Shown here in pieces: positions 50,401 to 60,078 of a stretch of DNA of 64,000 nucleotides (the first letter of the stretch is position 1; every line of letters starts with the position of its first letter). Source of the DNA: Gymnorhina tibicen. Its lineage: Eukaryota > Chordata > Aves > Passeriformes > Artamidae. Where the stretch lies: contig VXAZ01009666.1 in assembly GCA_013399875.1 (NCBI GenBank), forward strand, positions 365,445 to 429,444. Reading direction: 5' to 3'. The position numbers and the translations under genes were made by a program. Below the pieces are notes generated by a model. It was given only the letters and a program-made list of their open reading frames with translations. It was not told the DNA's origin and did not search any database.

Positions 50401-53400
50401 CTTGATGACATCTGTTGGAGAGTAGGCTCGAACCTCCACTTTTGTATTCAAAGTTAAACATTTAGTTTTGATGCTGGTTTCATGTTAGGGGTTTTTTGTT
50501 GTTGTTTCTAAGTGAGTGTTAATACTTACTAAGTTTTTTAAAAAGTGAGTAATTTAACAATGTATGACTGCTTTATTATTTAATCCTCCAGGCTTCTGAA
50601 TTACAGCTTATGTCTTCTGCCTCGTGGCATTCGACACCCACCTTCTAGTGAAATTTTTCCTTCTGTGTCCAAAGATAAATACGGAACTGGAAGTGCCAGT
50701 ATTCAAGCCTGCAGCGCTGTGCTGGCCAAGGGAGGCATCTGTTACATAGGAGACTTAAGTTCATATAAAAAGGATAAACTTGAACTTCTGCAGTCTGGTA
50801 ATCTCCCACCTCCTAACAAATGAGGGGACAGGACTAAACAAATATGCAAATTCAAGGCTATGGCCCTCAAATGCTGCAAAAATCTGTGCACTGTTTTTAA
50901 TAGGTCTGTGTAAGACACAAGGACAAAAAAGCCAAGGTCCTGCAAACTTAAATCTGCTACACTACAGCCATCCATTAATCATAGCAATTCAGCAAATCAT
51001 AATGACTGATTCCAGATGTGTGTGGAACTAGAATTTGTAGCTAAGTTAAATCGGTCATGTAACTGATGAATTTTGTCTTATCCTAGTGCTAGAGAGCAGA
51101 ACAACAACAGTATTTATTCCTGGGAAGAAGTATGGAGAAGAGGCTGACCAGCAAGTTACTGTTTCAGTTCAGACCAATTTTTGGTCCTTTGTAGATGTGG
51201 ACTCTTCCTCAAAGAAACATATACAAAAGGAGAACTTTCTAATTGGACAGATGGTAAAGCACATGCCTTGTTATGAGAGGAACTGTGCTATAGCTGGTAT
51301 TTGTGTTTATTTCCACCTATAAAATAATGAAAACTATTAAACTTGTTAGTATTTCCTAGAAAGTCACAACTTAAGTAACTTTAAATCAAGTATCTTCTAA
51401 AACGAGATAGTTTTTTTTCCCAAAAAACTAGGTGTCATTGAAACAAAATTTTACCAAGTATTTCAGGTAATTCATTAGATAATCTTGCAGTATAAGTGGA
51501 TATAGGATATTTCAGATGGAAAACAATATGATGCTTCTACAAGTCAAAAGCCCAAAATAAAGTAGATGTTTTCTTTCTATGGGTCTTTTCTTTAGGATGT
51601 GAGTTTGATTCCAGTTAACCTTGTAGATGGTTTTGGGCTCTTGATCTACAATGAGCTTCCCTCCTGTCGCCTGTCTTCTCCTGTTGTACATCATATCTTG
51701 AAAAGAGCCATTAATCCTGAAGCCATGCTATACAAAGTCTCACAGCAGTTCAGAACACAAGATTATGAGGAGGTAACAGATTATACACAATAATTTAGAA
51801 GTGCACTGTATTTGTGAAGATCATATTGGGTTTGGCATCAGAAAGTTCTCTCTGCACAGTCTGCTTACTTTTAATACTCACTTTCTGCCCTTTCCCCCAC
51901 CATATTTCTACTAGCACTAATAGGATCACTGACAAAAGCAGCTTCAGTTCTTGAAAAGGGTCAGTATAATAAATACAGTTTGAGCGTGTTTCTGGAAAAC
52001 AGACTAAGTTAACAGTCATATGAGAACAGATCTCCAATATCTATTTTTGATAGATAAAAGTTTACAATCAGTAGTGGAAGTTAACATGCCATTCTAATTA
52101 AATTGTCAGTAGCTGTAGCATAACTAACAGATGATTCCCCCTGGAAGTGTTCAAGGCCAGGTTGAATGGGGCTCTGACCTGTTCTAGTGTTCCTGCCCAT
52201 GGCAGGAGAGCTTGAGCCAGATAATCTTTAAGGTCCCTTCCAACTCAAACCATTCTATAATTCTGTTTACTATCCAAGATCTGTCCTTATAGTCATCCTT
52301 CATATTTTCCTTATTCAGCATAGCCAAATGGTGACAACTGTCTTTACTATTAAAACTACTGGTAGAATATATTGCCCACCCAGCCTGTATTACTATGCCA
52401 TGGGTATATTAAAGGGGGGAAAAAAGGTCAATTCTTTATTTTCCAGCTAAATATGTAAAACATATGCCCTCTCTCTAGTTCATTTTGTTTGCTAGGAATC
52501 TTCATGTTGAACTGAGTTCAGAAGCAGAAAGTCTCATTCAGGGCTATTATCTTGCAAGTCGCAGGGTGAGAAGAGATTCCATTCATGGATCAACATTATC
52601 AGCATCTGCACTAAAAATTCTGTATGTCCTACTTTTCATTTTCAAAGAGAAATACTCAGGAGCTTGTTTAATAAAAATCTAGATAAGACTCACATTTTGA
52701 AAAGTTCAAGCATAAATAATCATATTTACCATTTATGAATGCCATTTATTTTGTATATTGACACTGTTAAAAGAAACCCAAGTTCAAACAACTTTGCCAG
52801 GCAAAAAAAACCCCAACAGCTATTTACAAAACACGTATCATTATTAAAGCTATCTAGAAAAACAAAATGGGATTTAAATATCCTTTATCATGTGAGCAAA
52901 AATGTATTAATGGATAATATGCCAAGTTCCACTTTTAGCACAAGAAGTTAATGCATAATACATATTTTGTCAGTGATAAGTGTAACTGCACAGCTGAAGT
53001 ATGAAAAAAACCACCCCAGCATTAACTTTCAATTTACACAAGTGCTTGACACAGGGCAGTACACACTGCATTCATACCTGCAGTGTTTTTTATTTCTGAC
53101 ATGCTTATATTGATCTCTTAGGATTTCACTGTCCAAGGCTCATGCCAAGCTCAGTTTAAGACAGACAGTACTTGAGGAAGATGCAGTGATTGCCGTCCTG
53201 TTACTTGAGTCATCGCTGACCCTAAAGCATGGTAAATATTGCACAACAGTTCCTTAGTCTTGGGTGCATCACTGTCACATTTTGTCAGTCTGAAAAAAAT
53301 TCTATATCCATTGATTGCAGTAAGAGTTAGTTTCAAATCAAAATCCAGAACTTCCACTGCTGAAGACTGGTATTGGAGAAGACTGTCCGTTTGACTTCTC

Positions 53401-53903
53401 TGCTGAGTCTCAGTGCTGTATGTAATGAGGCCACAGGCCTGCACCAAGCCTGTCCTTCATGCTGGCTTATTTGAGGCATTGCTCCTCTAACACTGGCTCA
53501 GGTTAAACTAAGGACAGATTTCCCTCCCTGGGGAAACCAAAAACAAAGGTTGGAGGTTTTTTTGTTTAGTAAGCATCAGTCAGATTTGTTCACACACAGA
53601 TTTGGAAAAGCGAGGTAAGAATTATGATCTAGGATTGCACTGCTAAGCAATTTGCGTCACAGCTTTTTTTCCCTCAAAGTACTTGCAACTATCAAGTCTT
53701 TCAGCTTAAGATTTAATTTCTTCTTTCTTTGCCTAGGCACATCTGCATTATGCGTAGCACCAAATCCTGTATTTCCATTTGACCTCACTGATGAAAACTC
53801 CCTGCAACAGAGAGATGTTTACCTCATGCAGTGTCACCATCAACTGCTGAAGTTTATTGCTGCCTATAGCCCAGGAATTCACATTAACAGTAATGAAGAG
53901 TAA
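44455..53903 (+). CDS. MCMDC2: Minichromosome maintenance domain-containing protein 2, complete, 14 coding exons
   Basis: Exons: 44455-44554, 44639-44769, 44861-44920, 45231-45426, 46388-46510, 46675-46782, 48034-48162, 48684-48915, 50592-50797, 51087-51253, 51596-51772, 52479-52621, 53122-53231, 53737-53903. All introns are GT-AG. The phases close to 2049 nt, or 682 aa, against 681 in human. MCMDC2 is a divergent MCM paralogue needed in mice for homologue alignment and meiotic double-strand-break repair, and is related to the fly mei-217/mei-218 mei-MCM proteins. Read from sequence: YLDRSGGLQKF start region, MCM N-terminal OB-type segment with a C4 zinc ribbon (Cys153, Cys158, Cys186, Cys189), then an AAA+-like part (about 280-530) in which YGTGSASIQAC (390-400) and AKGGICYIGDL (405-415) stand where active MCMs have their ATPase core, and a C-terminal helical lid (ALKILISLSKAHAKLSLRQ). 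ATP hydrolysis is doubtful. Expression is expected in germ cells. Identity is certain. The start ATG could also be the downstream in-frame Met5 or Met8. Confidence 0.97.
45231..46510 (+). other. MCMDC2: MCMDC2 OB-fold/zinc-ribbon exons
   Basis: Exon 45231-45426 ends with the first Cys pair, C-x4-C (FLCTEETC, codons for Cys153 at 45396-45398 and Cys158). Exon 46388-46510 carries VHCPGATESATVR and the second pair, C-x2-C (VCSLC, Cys186 and Cys189). This is the MCM N-terminal zinc-binding element, and all four ligands are present. The RFYMSEGIVIAMGTVTKYTQGA segment before it resembles the MCM OB-fold strand that contacts DNA. The intervening 961-bp intron has no recognised feature. Confidence 0.85.
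50592..50797 (+). other. MCMDC2: MCMDC2 exon with degenerate MCM Walker B/ATPase region
   Basis: The exon encodes residues 360-428. KYGTGSASIQACSAVLAKGG followed by ICYIGDLSSYKKD aligns with the canonical MCM pattern in which a GGICxIDEFDKM Walker B follows the GRGSSxxGLTA loop. Here the two acidic Walker B residues (DE) read G413-D414, and no GDPxxxKS Walker A loop is present upstream. The family is known to be ATPase-divergent, and this copy fits. Confidence 0.8.
52136..52267 (+). mobile_element. CR1 LINE 3' fragment, sense orientation
   Basis: Typical avian CR1 3' terminus: GGCCAGGTTGAATGGGGCTC, a middle AGATAATCTTTAAGGTCCCT, and the diagnostic 8-bp end repeats ATTCTATA-ATTCTGTT. It is heavily 5' truncated, as is usual for CR1, and lies in the MCMDC2 intron between exons 51596-51772 and 52479-52621. 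Confidence 0.92.
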
Positions 53904-53979
53904 GAACTCCACTCTGAGAGGCTACAGTCAGAAATACAAAATTACTAAAAACTTACAGTTCAGTGGTGTTTTACTAAGG

Positions 53980-53985
53980 AATAAA
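53980..53985 (+). terminator. MCMDC2: Candidate MCMDC2 poly(A) signal
   Basis: AATAAA 76 nt after the TAA stop, with a GT-rich stretch (TTTTGTGAGTTATTTG) about 30-50 nt further on. This gives a very short 3' UTR of about 100 nt. Further downstream sites are possible. Confidence 0.6.
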
Positions 53986-54993
53986 GCATAGCTGGCAGGA
54001 CTTGAATTACAAGTTTTGTGAGTTATTTGAAAGCAGGAGGGATGTCTTCATTCTGGAAAGCCATGGCTTCAGACTACAGTCTTAACCAGAACTTCACTTC
54101 CTGGCTACCACTCTCCATTCACAGCTAAGTGACAAGTAATTTAGGATTCAGGATTTTTAATAAGACTACAACTAAAAATTAAACCACCAGTTCAGAATCT
54201 AATGTTTCATTTCAGCTACCTGAATTCTGCAGTTTTTCTTGCTTTTTTTCAAATGTGTAACCCAAAGGATTAAGGAGTTTTAAGAACATTAGAACTCTTT
54301 TCCTAGTTTAAGTCAGTCTTTAATTACTCATGGTGTATAGATTTTGAAATGTATAAAAGGATTATCATACTGCTTCGTGTTCTGTGTCCTTTTTTACATT
54401 ACAGCAACATGAGATTAGATGAGGCTGCCAGATGCTCCTGCAACCAAAACCCCAACAAAACAAAAAAGCCTGCAAAACAAACCACACAGGAAACCCACCA
54501 ACCCTCCTCCCCCAAATCTTCTTTCCCCCCAGCCTCAAAAAAACCCAAAACCCAGTGTTTCGACATTATTTTGTATAGACTGCAAGGAACAGTAGTGCTA
54601 CAGGTAAGTGAAAAAATAGTATTAGACAACCTGGTAGGCAGGTAGCTCAATGAATTCAACTCCACTGTAAAAAGAAGCGTGAAGAATGTGTGGTAGGAGA
54701 TGAGGTGTTTGAAGCACAGTATGCTTCCTCAGCTATGGGCTTTCCTGTATTTCATCTTCCTAGTAAGGATATAGCACTAGCCATAATCCTCAGCAAGTCT
54801 TACATCCAAGAGATACACATTAAATAGAAAAGCAGCAGTAAAATTGTACAGACTTCCTGTCAAATCTGGACAAGCTGAATAGTTAAGGCTTGTGCTCCTC
54901 CTACCCCCAGGATGACATCCAGCAGGATCACAGTGCTACTGCTCCCATAGCCTCAACAAAAAAATAAGTCACTGAAAACAGAAATCCAAGATT
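53986..54993. other. Short intergenic gap between convergent MCMDC2 and SNHG6
   Basis: About 1 kb with no coding signal. It includes an A/C-rich low-complexity tract at about 54436-54555 (repeated AACCC, CAAAA and CCCC units; GGGTTTTG on the other strand). Opposing transcripts end on either side of it. Confidence 0.6.
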
Positions 54994-54999
54994 TTTATT
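54994..54999 (-). terminator. SNHG6: Candidate SNHG6 poly(A) signal (minus strand)
   Basis: TTTATT on the plus strand reads AATAAA on the minus strand. It lies about 320 nt downstream of the proposed last-exon acceptor (exon starting at 55319), so the terminal exon would be about 340 nt long. Confidence 0.4.
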
Positions 55000-55390
55000 C
55001 ATACCCACTACTAACACTGTAGACACTCATTTAGACAAAAAAAAATTTTCTCACATTTTAATCTTTGCTTGATTCACTTTTAATCCATTTATATGATACA
55101 CTCAAATATTCATACTAAGTTCTAAGAGTGCCCATAAGGCCACTTCTCTTTCTAGAGTGACACTCTACCCTGAACTTCATTCCAGGATTATTCATTTTCA
55201 GTGAACAGCTACTCCCCTGCTGTACTATGGAACCAAGCAGTATTTCTGAAGAGCAGGAAGGGCAATGGAAGCATTTTCAAGTGCATTAGAACTCCACATT
55301 CCAGGCTGCTGTTTTCAAGCTAAGAACAGTAACAACAGTAAGTTAGTTTCCTGTACCCTTAATCAATCTCATAGAAAAGTATTGCCCTCA

Positions 55391-55467
55391 CTGGCATTTC
55401 AGATCTCGAGATACACATCAAAGAACATTCAGATGGGTAAACGGCAAAAGTCTCATCATTATGCCAG
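55391..55467 (-). ncRNA. SNORD87: Box C/D snoRNA SNORD87-like, copy 2
   Basis: Minus-strand order: 5' stem CTGGCAT (461-467 of the 55-kb block), C box ATGATGA (55453-55459), guide GCCGTTTACCC (55435-55445), D' box CTGA (55429-55432), C'-like TTGATGT, then D box CTGA (55399-55402) and closing stem ATGCCAG. The guide is complementary to the universally conserved 28S segment GGGUAAACGGC. The fifth base upstream of D' pairs with the G immediately before UAAACGGC, the predicted 2'-O-methylation site. The 3' end lies 71 nt before an acceptor AG, ideal for intronic snoRNA processing. Confidence 0.92.
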
Positions 55468-55734
55468 CAAAATTACTCTTAAGACTACACTGAAATAGAA
55501 TTCCTTTAAAAATCACTATTTTTGAGAAGCAACATTAAGGGGTTTTCTGCAAAAAGAGCACAACTTCTTATCCTTGCCTCTCCCCAGTTTCTCCCATGAT
55601 CTCTTGAAAACTGCAAGACTTGTAGCAGTCCCACAAGCGAAGGACAGTCGCCAACATGGCCAGTACAGGCTTCCCCTGGATGGCAGTACAGCCTGCAGGA
55701 GCCTCAGTACTGCGACAGTAAAAAAGCAACTGAC

Positions 55735-55840
55735 CTCCTTAAACAGCTGCACTTTTGGATGTCGGTGGACTCTCCTGCTGGCTCTATGTGCACACACAAG
55801 GCTGGAAGACCGTGGAGGTGGTCATCTGATGTCACAGAAC
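55735..55840 (-). other. SNHG6: Proposed internal exon of SNHG6
   Basis: Bounded on the minus strand by the acceptor TTCTTTTCAAG (AG at 55842-55841) and the donor GAG|GTCAGT (GT at 55734-55733). It separates the two snoRNA-bearing introns. It has no recognisable coding content, as expected of a host RNA exon. The donor is the weaker call. Confidence 0.5.
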
Positions 55841-55906
55841 CTTGAAAAGAATAAATAAAATCAGAAATTACAGGAGCAGATCAAACTGGAAAACCCCTAC
55901 TGATTA

Positions 55907-55987
55907 GCTGGCACATCAGATACACAACACTGCTCATCACAACACTCAGTTGGGTAAACGGCAAAGGGTTATCATCACTATGCCAGC
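55907..55987 (-). ncRNA. SNORD87: Box C/D snoRNA SNORD87-like, copy 1
   Basis: Minus-strand order: 5' stem GCTGGCA, C box GTGATGA (55972-55978), guide GCCGTTTACCC (55952-55962), D' box CTGA (55946-55949), a full C' box TGTGATGA (55934-55941), second guide ending GTTGTGTAT, D box CTGA (55916-55919) and closing stem TGCCAGC. The rRNA-complementary guide is identical to copy 2, and D' spacing selects the same 28S G. Its C' box is better than that of copy 2. The snoRNA ends 66 nt before the acceptor of exon 55840-55735. The D-box guide regions differ between copies, so a second target may not be shared. Confidence 0.93.
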
Positions 55988-55999
55988 AGTTTCCTGCCT

Positions 56000-57866
56000 A
56001 TGTAAGACTGCTTTTTCCAGGTGCTAAATACAAGGGAATTGTTAAGTTTGTCTCAAGAGTTGTACTTCCATAAGCTGAAGCAGAGCCTTGGTTTTAACTC
56101 TTAAGCACAGAACAGATTGAGTATAGCTAAGAACAAGAGAAAAACAGCTCTGTTTGGGCACAAAAATGCAGGTCCCCCTCTTACATTCAAATCCCAGATG
56201 CCAAGTACCTTTCTAGAGGTACTTGCTCACTACCACAGTCACCTTTCCCTTTGGAATATATTCCAAGACTGACACAGGTTAGGTGCCAGCATGGACTGTG
56301 ATCTGAACATACTGTTCTTCACTTAATTCTCTCCCTTTCAACTGACATCCATGAATTCTCCAAACCAGAAGTCATGTTTCCCCAGTTAAAAACTAGGTTT
56401 CTCTGATACAAACCTCTCCCTTCTGACTCCTTTGAGATTCTTGGATTGCACCTGCTTTGTTCTGGGGAGAAGATCTTGGGATGTTTTATAGCTGGCGTAA
56501 TATCTTTTGTTAGAATGTCAATCTCTTAACCCTACATACAATCATATTCCTCCTTTTTTCATCTGTAAGGGAATATGCAAGCCATTAAAGAGCTTCAGAA
56601 CTCTTGATCTGGATTTCATGGGGCTTCCCTCAACATCTTCAAGTATAGTAAGAAGTATTTACTTCCGTAGCTCCAGAATTCACGTGGCATCTTTCCACTT
56701 GCAAGGCATGGCAGAGTCCAGACTGAGGATTCCCAGAGCCAGTAACAAACTCATCTTGAGCTTCACTTTCTGCCTAAAACAATGAAAAGAAAATGTTTGA
56801 TTCAGAGAGCTCCACTGCTGAGCCAGTAGCAGAAAGCATTAACACTTCTTTGGGGACAGTAAGCCAGTCCAAGAAACACCAGCCTCGTGCTCTCTTTGTA
56901 ACTAATTACCTGGGATAGAGCATCAGCCGAGATCAAGGGTAAGCAGAGGCATGACCATTTTCCTAAAGCAAGCTCCAGTGTGAGGAATGACTGATTGCAG
57001 GACAAGTACAGTGCTCCTAATGACCAGCCAGGCTGGGGAGAGGAGCACCCGGGCAGGGTACAGCCTTTAACCCCAGTTCACGCGTGCCACTCTGGGGAAC
57101 ACACTGATGTTTTACCACCAGTTGAACTGAGATCAGCACTCACACTGCAGTCCTGGCAGGAAAGCATTACCCCAGAGGCTGCTGATACCCCAGGGGCCCT
57201 GTCCGGCCAGACCCCACCAGTTTGGATCTGTGCCTATAACCTGAAAAAGGGCATAGTCTGGGTCACCTCACAGCCCTTGCCCAATTCCCTACAGGAAAAA
57301 GAAGGTAATTTATCTTTTGAATTATGACAGGCATTTGCTGATGAAAACGATCTGTCAGCAAAACCAAGTGTCTTTGAATGTCCAATCTGTCATTCCTTTT
57401 GTGACTTGATGAGCCAAGAGACAGCTCGAAGTAACCACCACGTGGCACACACTAATTAGGTCCACCTCGGTCTCCCATGGCACGCGCTCTCCTGGGAAGC
57501 CTGCGTGGCTGGAGTGTCAGCCTGAACCGCGCCACCCTGGCACCCAGGGGACACACAGGCACAGTTACAACAGCGTGACAATCACTCCTCTTCCACGTGA
57601 CGGCTGGGGCTGTTTAGAAAAGCGCCAGCAAACCATCCCCGCCATTGCTGAGATTACAGCCATTGCTTTGACTGGCTATGTCGGGATTTCTCACATTAAC
57701 AACCTGGGAACATTTCTAATTCCTCTGAGAAAGCCAGAAATCACTCTGCTGTTCAGACGAGCATGTGCCTGGACTGCCGAGCCAGGACCTGCTCCAAGGA
57801 GCACGGCGCGGGTCGGGCAGCTCTGACGGAATCACACGGATCGCTGCGGATCCACAGGGCGGGATG
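56000..57866 (-). other. SNHG6: Probable SNHG6 upstream intron(s), no other gene seen
   Basis: Unique-looking sequence between snoRNA copy 1 and the CpG island. Minus-strand donor candidates are CCCAG|GTAATT (GT at 56909-56908) and GTA|GTGAGC near 56230. I searched for further C/D pairs with closing stems and saw none that is convincing. Confidence 0.4.
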
Positions 57867-57867
57867 A

Positions 57868-58114
57868 CGGAATCACAGAATGTTAAGGGTCTGGAACGGA
57901 CCTTGGCGATCATCCAGTCCCAACCCCTTTCCTGCCACGGGCAGGGACACCGCCCAGAAGACCAGCTAGGCCGTATCCAGCCTGGCTTTACACACCACCA
58001 CGGGTTGCGGCACTCACAACCTCCCTGTTCTAAAGGCCGCACCACCCTCACAGTAAAGAATTTCTTTCCAACAGCTGACCTAAATTTCCCCTTTTTCAAT
58101 TTGTACCCATCAGA
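57868..58114 (-). mobile_element. CR1 LINE 3' fragment, antisense to the plus strand
   Basis: The plus strand begins GGAATCACAGAATG and continues with GGACCTTGGCGATCATCCAG and ACCACCCTCACAGTAAAGAA, the inverted CR1 3' end (CACAGAAT at the start is the terminal octamer reversed). It abuts and is partly merged with the SNHG6 CpG island. The unusually high G+C suggests long residence in CpG-rich DNA. Confidence 0.88.
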
Positions 58115-58660
58115 CTCGGCGGCCGCTGCTGGCGCTCCCTCGCCCGAGGCCGGGGCACGGCTGAACCTCTCCCAAACCACGGAGCAGCACGGGCACGCCC
58201 CACGCCCGGCATTCCGCATCCCAGGCACCGCCCGGGGCGCCCCTCGCCATCCCTGGATCCGCTGCCGAAGGGGGCCCCCGCAGACACGGGCCGGGTCCCG
58301 CCACATCCATCCATGCACCCCCCGAGGCACGCACCCCGACCGGAGGCGGGCAGGCGCGGTCGCTCCGGTTGCGTTCCCCTCGGAAAGGGCGATTCCGAGC
58401 GGGATCCCGCTAAATGCGCGGCGCTCCGAGCTGGGCGGGCGCGGCGCCTTCCGGCTGCGCGCGCACCGGGACACGGGGAAAGCGGCGGGGCGGGTCTGGC
58501 GTGTGCAGGGAAAGCGATGCGGAGCCGTAGGGGCTGTTGGAATTACAGCCGCGAGTAGCAGGGAGAGCGCGTCCCTGCGCCGCAGTGTCTGCACGGGCAG
58601 CGCCTCTGCTGCGGCCGCGGCAAGTTCGCCTGTCCCATCCCTCCGAGGGAAAAGCTGTGA
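58115..58660 (-). promoter_or_regulatory. SNHG6: CpG island, probable SNHG6 promoter
   Basis: Very CpG-rich block (GGCGGCCGCTGC, GCGGCGCTCCG, GGGCGGGCGCGGCG). It lies upstream, on the minus strand, of the snoRNA host exons and downstream of the TCF24 3' end. A minus-strand pyrimidine tract CTTTTCCCTC (58654 to 58645) could be the 5'TOP start expected of a snoRNA host gene. The long ORFs crossing the island on both strands (up to 451 codons) are composition artefacts. Confidence 0.55.
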
Positions 58661-59289
58661 TGACAGTGACCGAGGTTTACCGAGATCTTTTAGGTTCCTC
58701 CATGGAAAATGCCACCTTTTGATAGCAGAGTGTAAACACTGTACACCTTTATTCCTAAGCACGTGCATATTCCTAGTGCTAAATGCCAAACTCTTGTGTT
58801 TCGGTGTACGAGGATATGAACTGTTCCTAGGAATTGTAGCACTGGAACCAAACATCAGGTTTGAAGCAAACAGGTTCAGAGGATCTGCTGTTATCCTGCT
58901 GTGTAAATTTCTAGAAGATAAAAGCTCTTACCCTGGTCCGAGGGGGGTGTGTTGCCTAATCTGGTGTCTTGGTTCTGGAAGGAAAGGCATAATTCTGATG
59001 CAGAATAATCTGTCTCAAGGAAAAAAAAAATCCCAACTCATAAATACGGGTAACTCTTCTAAACTGAAAAACTGCTGTTGTAATTCTGCATGTTCTTACT
59101 GGCCTTTAATAATTCCCTAAAACGCTGAAAATGTCTTAGGGATGTGGCTACAGTAAGCAGCTACAGTGCTTGCTGCTCCAATTCTCTGGCTGCCTGCAGA
59201 GCATTGTAAATATTTAATTGTAAATACTCTAGGGGTGCTGAAGAGCTCCAGATTTCACCATACTTTTTCAACAAAAGTTTTTCTTGTTA

Positions 59290-59425
59290 GTGCTTTTGTT
59301 TTCCTTTTTTCATAAATGTCATTTTAAAATTTAAAGTCTTCAGAAAGGAGACAACATCTATAAATTCAGAATATTATCATTATTCTCATTCACAATGAGA
59401 AACTGATACAGGTCTTGCAGCTCAA
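59290..59425. repeat. Diverged local duplication, copy A
   Basis: Shares blocks such as TTTTGTTTTCCT, CTTCAGAAAG, CATCTATAAAT and GAGAAACTGATA-like sequence in the same order with 59950-60078. Homology appears to extend leftward to about 59200. The copies are roughly 655 bases apart and moderately diverged. Confidence 0.8.
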
Positions 59426-59513
59426 TGATAAAGAGTCTGAGATGTATTCTCTGTGCCATCCATTCATAACTTTCCATGTTTTTAACCCTTATTGCTAAAG
59501 CATTTTTCATGTT

Positions 59514-59740
59514 TACAGAATCAACGGTTGGAAAAGACTACCGATCCCTTTTGACTGATCACCACCTTGTAAATTAGACCATGGCACTAAGTGGCACATC
59601 CTGACTTTTCTTGAACACCTCCAGGAATGGTGACTCCACCACCTGCAACTCCACCACCTCCCTGGGCAGCCCATTCCAGTGCTCAGCAGCCCTTTCTGTA
59701 AAGAAATTCTTCCTGATGTCCAGCTGAACCTCTGCTTCTT
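59514..59740 (-). mobile_element. CR1 LINE 3' fragment, inverted
   Basis: The plus strand starts TTACAGAATCAACGGTTGGA and contains CACCTCCCTGGGCAGCCCAT and TTCCAGTGCTCAGCAGCCCT, which are standard CR1 landmarks in reverse orientation. It sits between the two copies of the local duplication. Confidence 0.92.
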
Positions 59741-59808
59741 GGATGAGCAGTTAGAATCTTTCAATGACATTTAAAGGAATAAGCCTTTAAAAACACAGAG
59801 GAATCTTC

Positions 59809-59830
59809 TTTTTTTTTTTTTTTTTTTTTT
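59809..59830. repeat. Poly-T run of 22
   Basis: Uninterrupted T homopolymer followed by CCCC. Read on the minus strand it is a poly-A run within possible TCF24 3'-flanking sequence. It is a likely site of sequencing-length error. Confidence 0.95.
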
Positions 59831-59949
59831 CCCCTTTCTTGAATACCGTCCCTTCCAGGTATATTATCTTGTTAAAAGCTCAGAATGCTGCAGGGGCAGT
59901 TGAGAGCTTTACATTTTACCAGACTGCTTTTATGACAGTTGTTCTGGCT

Positions 59950-60078
59950 AATATTTTTGTTTTCCTAAACGTCAATTTTAAATGTAAACCATGAAGCCTT
60001 CAGAAAGAAGACAGCATCTATAAATGTAGAACATTGTCGTGTACAATAAGAAACTGATAACAGATTTTGCAACTCAAG
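59950..60078. repeat. Diverged local duplication, copy B
   Basis: Partner of 59290-59425 in direct orientation. Both carry CTTCAGAAAG, CATCTATAAAT and an AGAAACTGATA block in order. It may be a tandem segmental duplication or two copies of an unrecognised interspersed repeat. Confidence 0.8.

Larger units (their letters stand above)
54980..58654 (-). ncRNA. SNHG6: SNHG6-type snoRNA host gene (long non-coding RNA), boundaries approximate
   Basis: The two SNORD87-type box C/D snoRNAs are encoded on the minus strand between MCMDC2 and TCF24, exactly where mammalian SNHG6 lies. Read on the minus strand, each is followed after about 70 nt by a good acceptor: TTTATTCTTTTCAAG (exon from 55840) and TTACTGTTCTTAG (exon from 55319). 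A donor GAG|GTCAGT closes an internal exon at 55840-55735. The promoter is presumably the CpG island at 58.1-58.65 kb, which includes a TOP-like minus-strand CTTTTCCCTC starting at 58654. SNHG6 is a 5'TOP gene in mammals, and its spliced RNA has no long frame. The first exon's donor is not identified (one candidate is CCCAG|GTAATT, exon end at 56910), so the 5' end is inference. Confidence 0.6.

Noticed and set aside
57765..59120. 451-codon plus-strand ORF and 379-codon minus-strand ORF (57716-58855)
   Set aside because: They overlap on opposite strands through a CpG island and a CR1 fragment. Few stops occur because of GC composition. No domain, start context or splice structure supports a protein.
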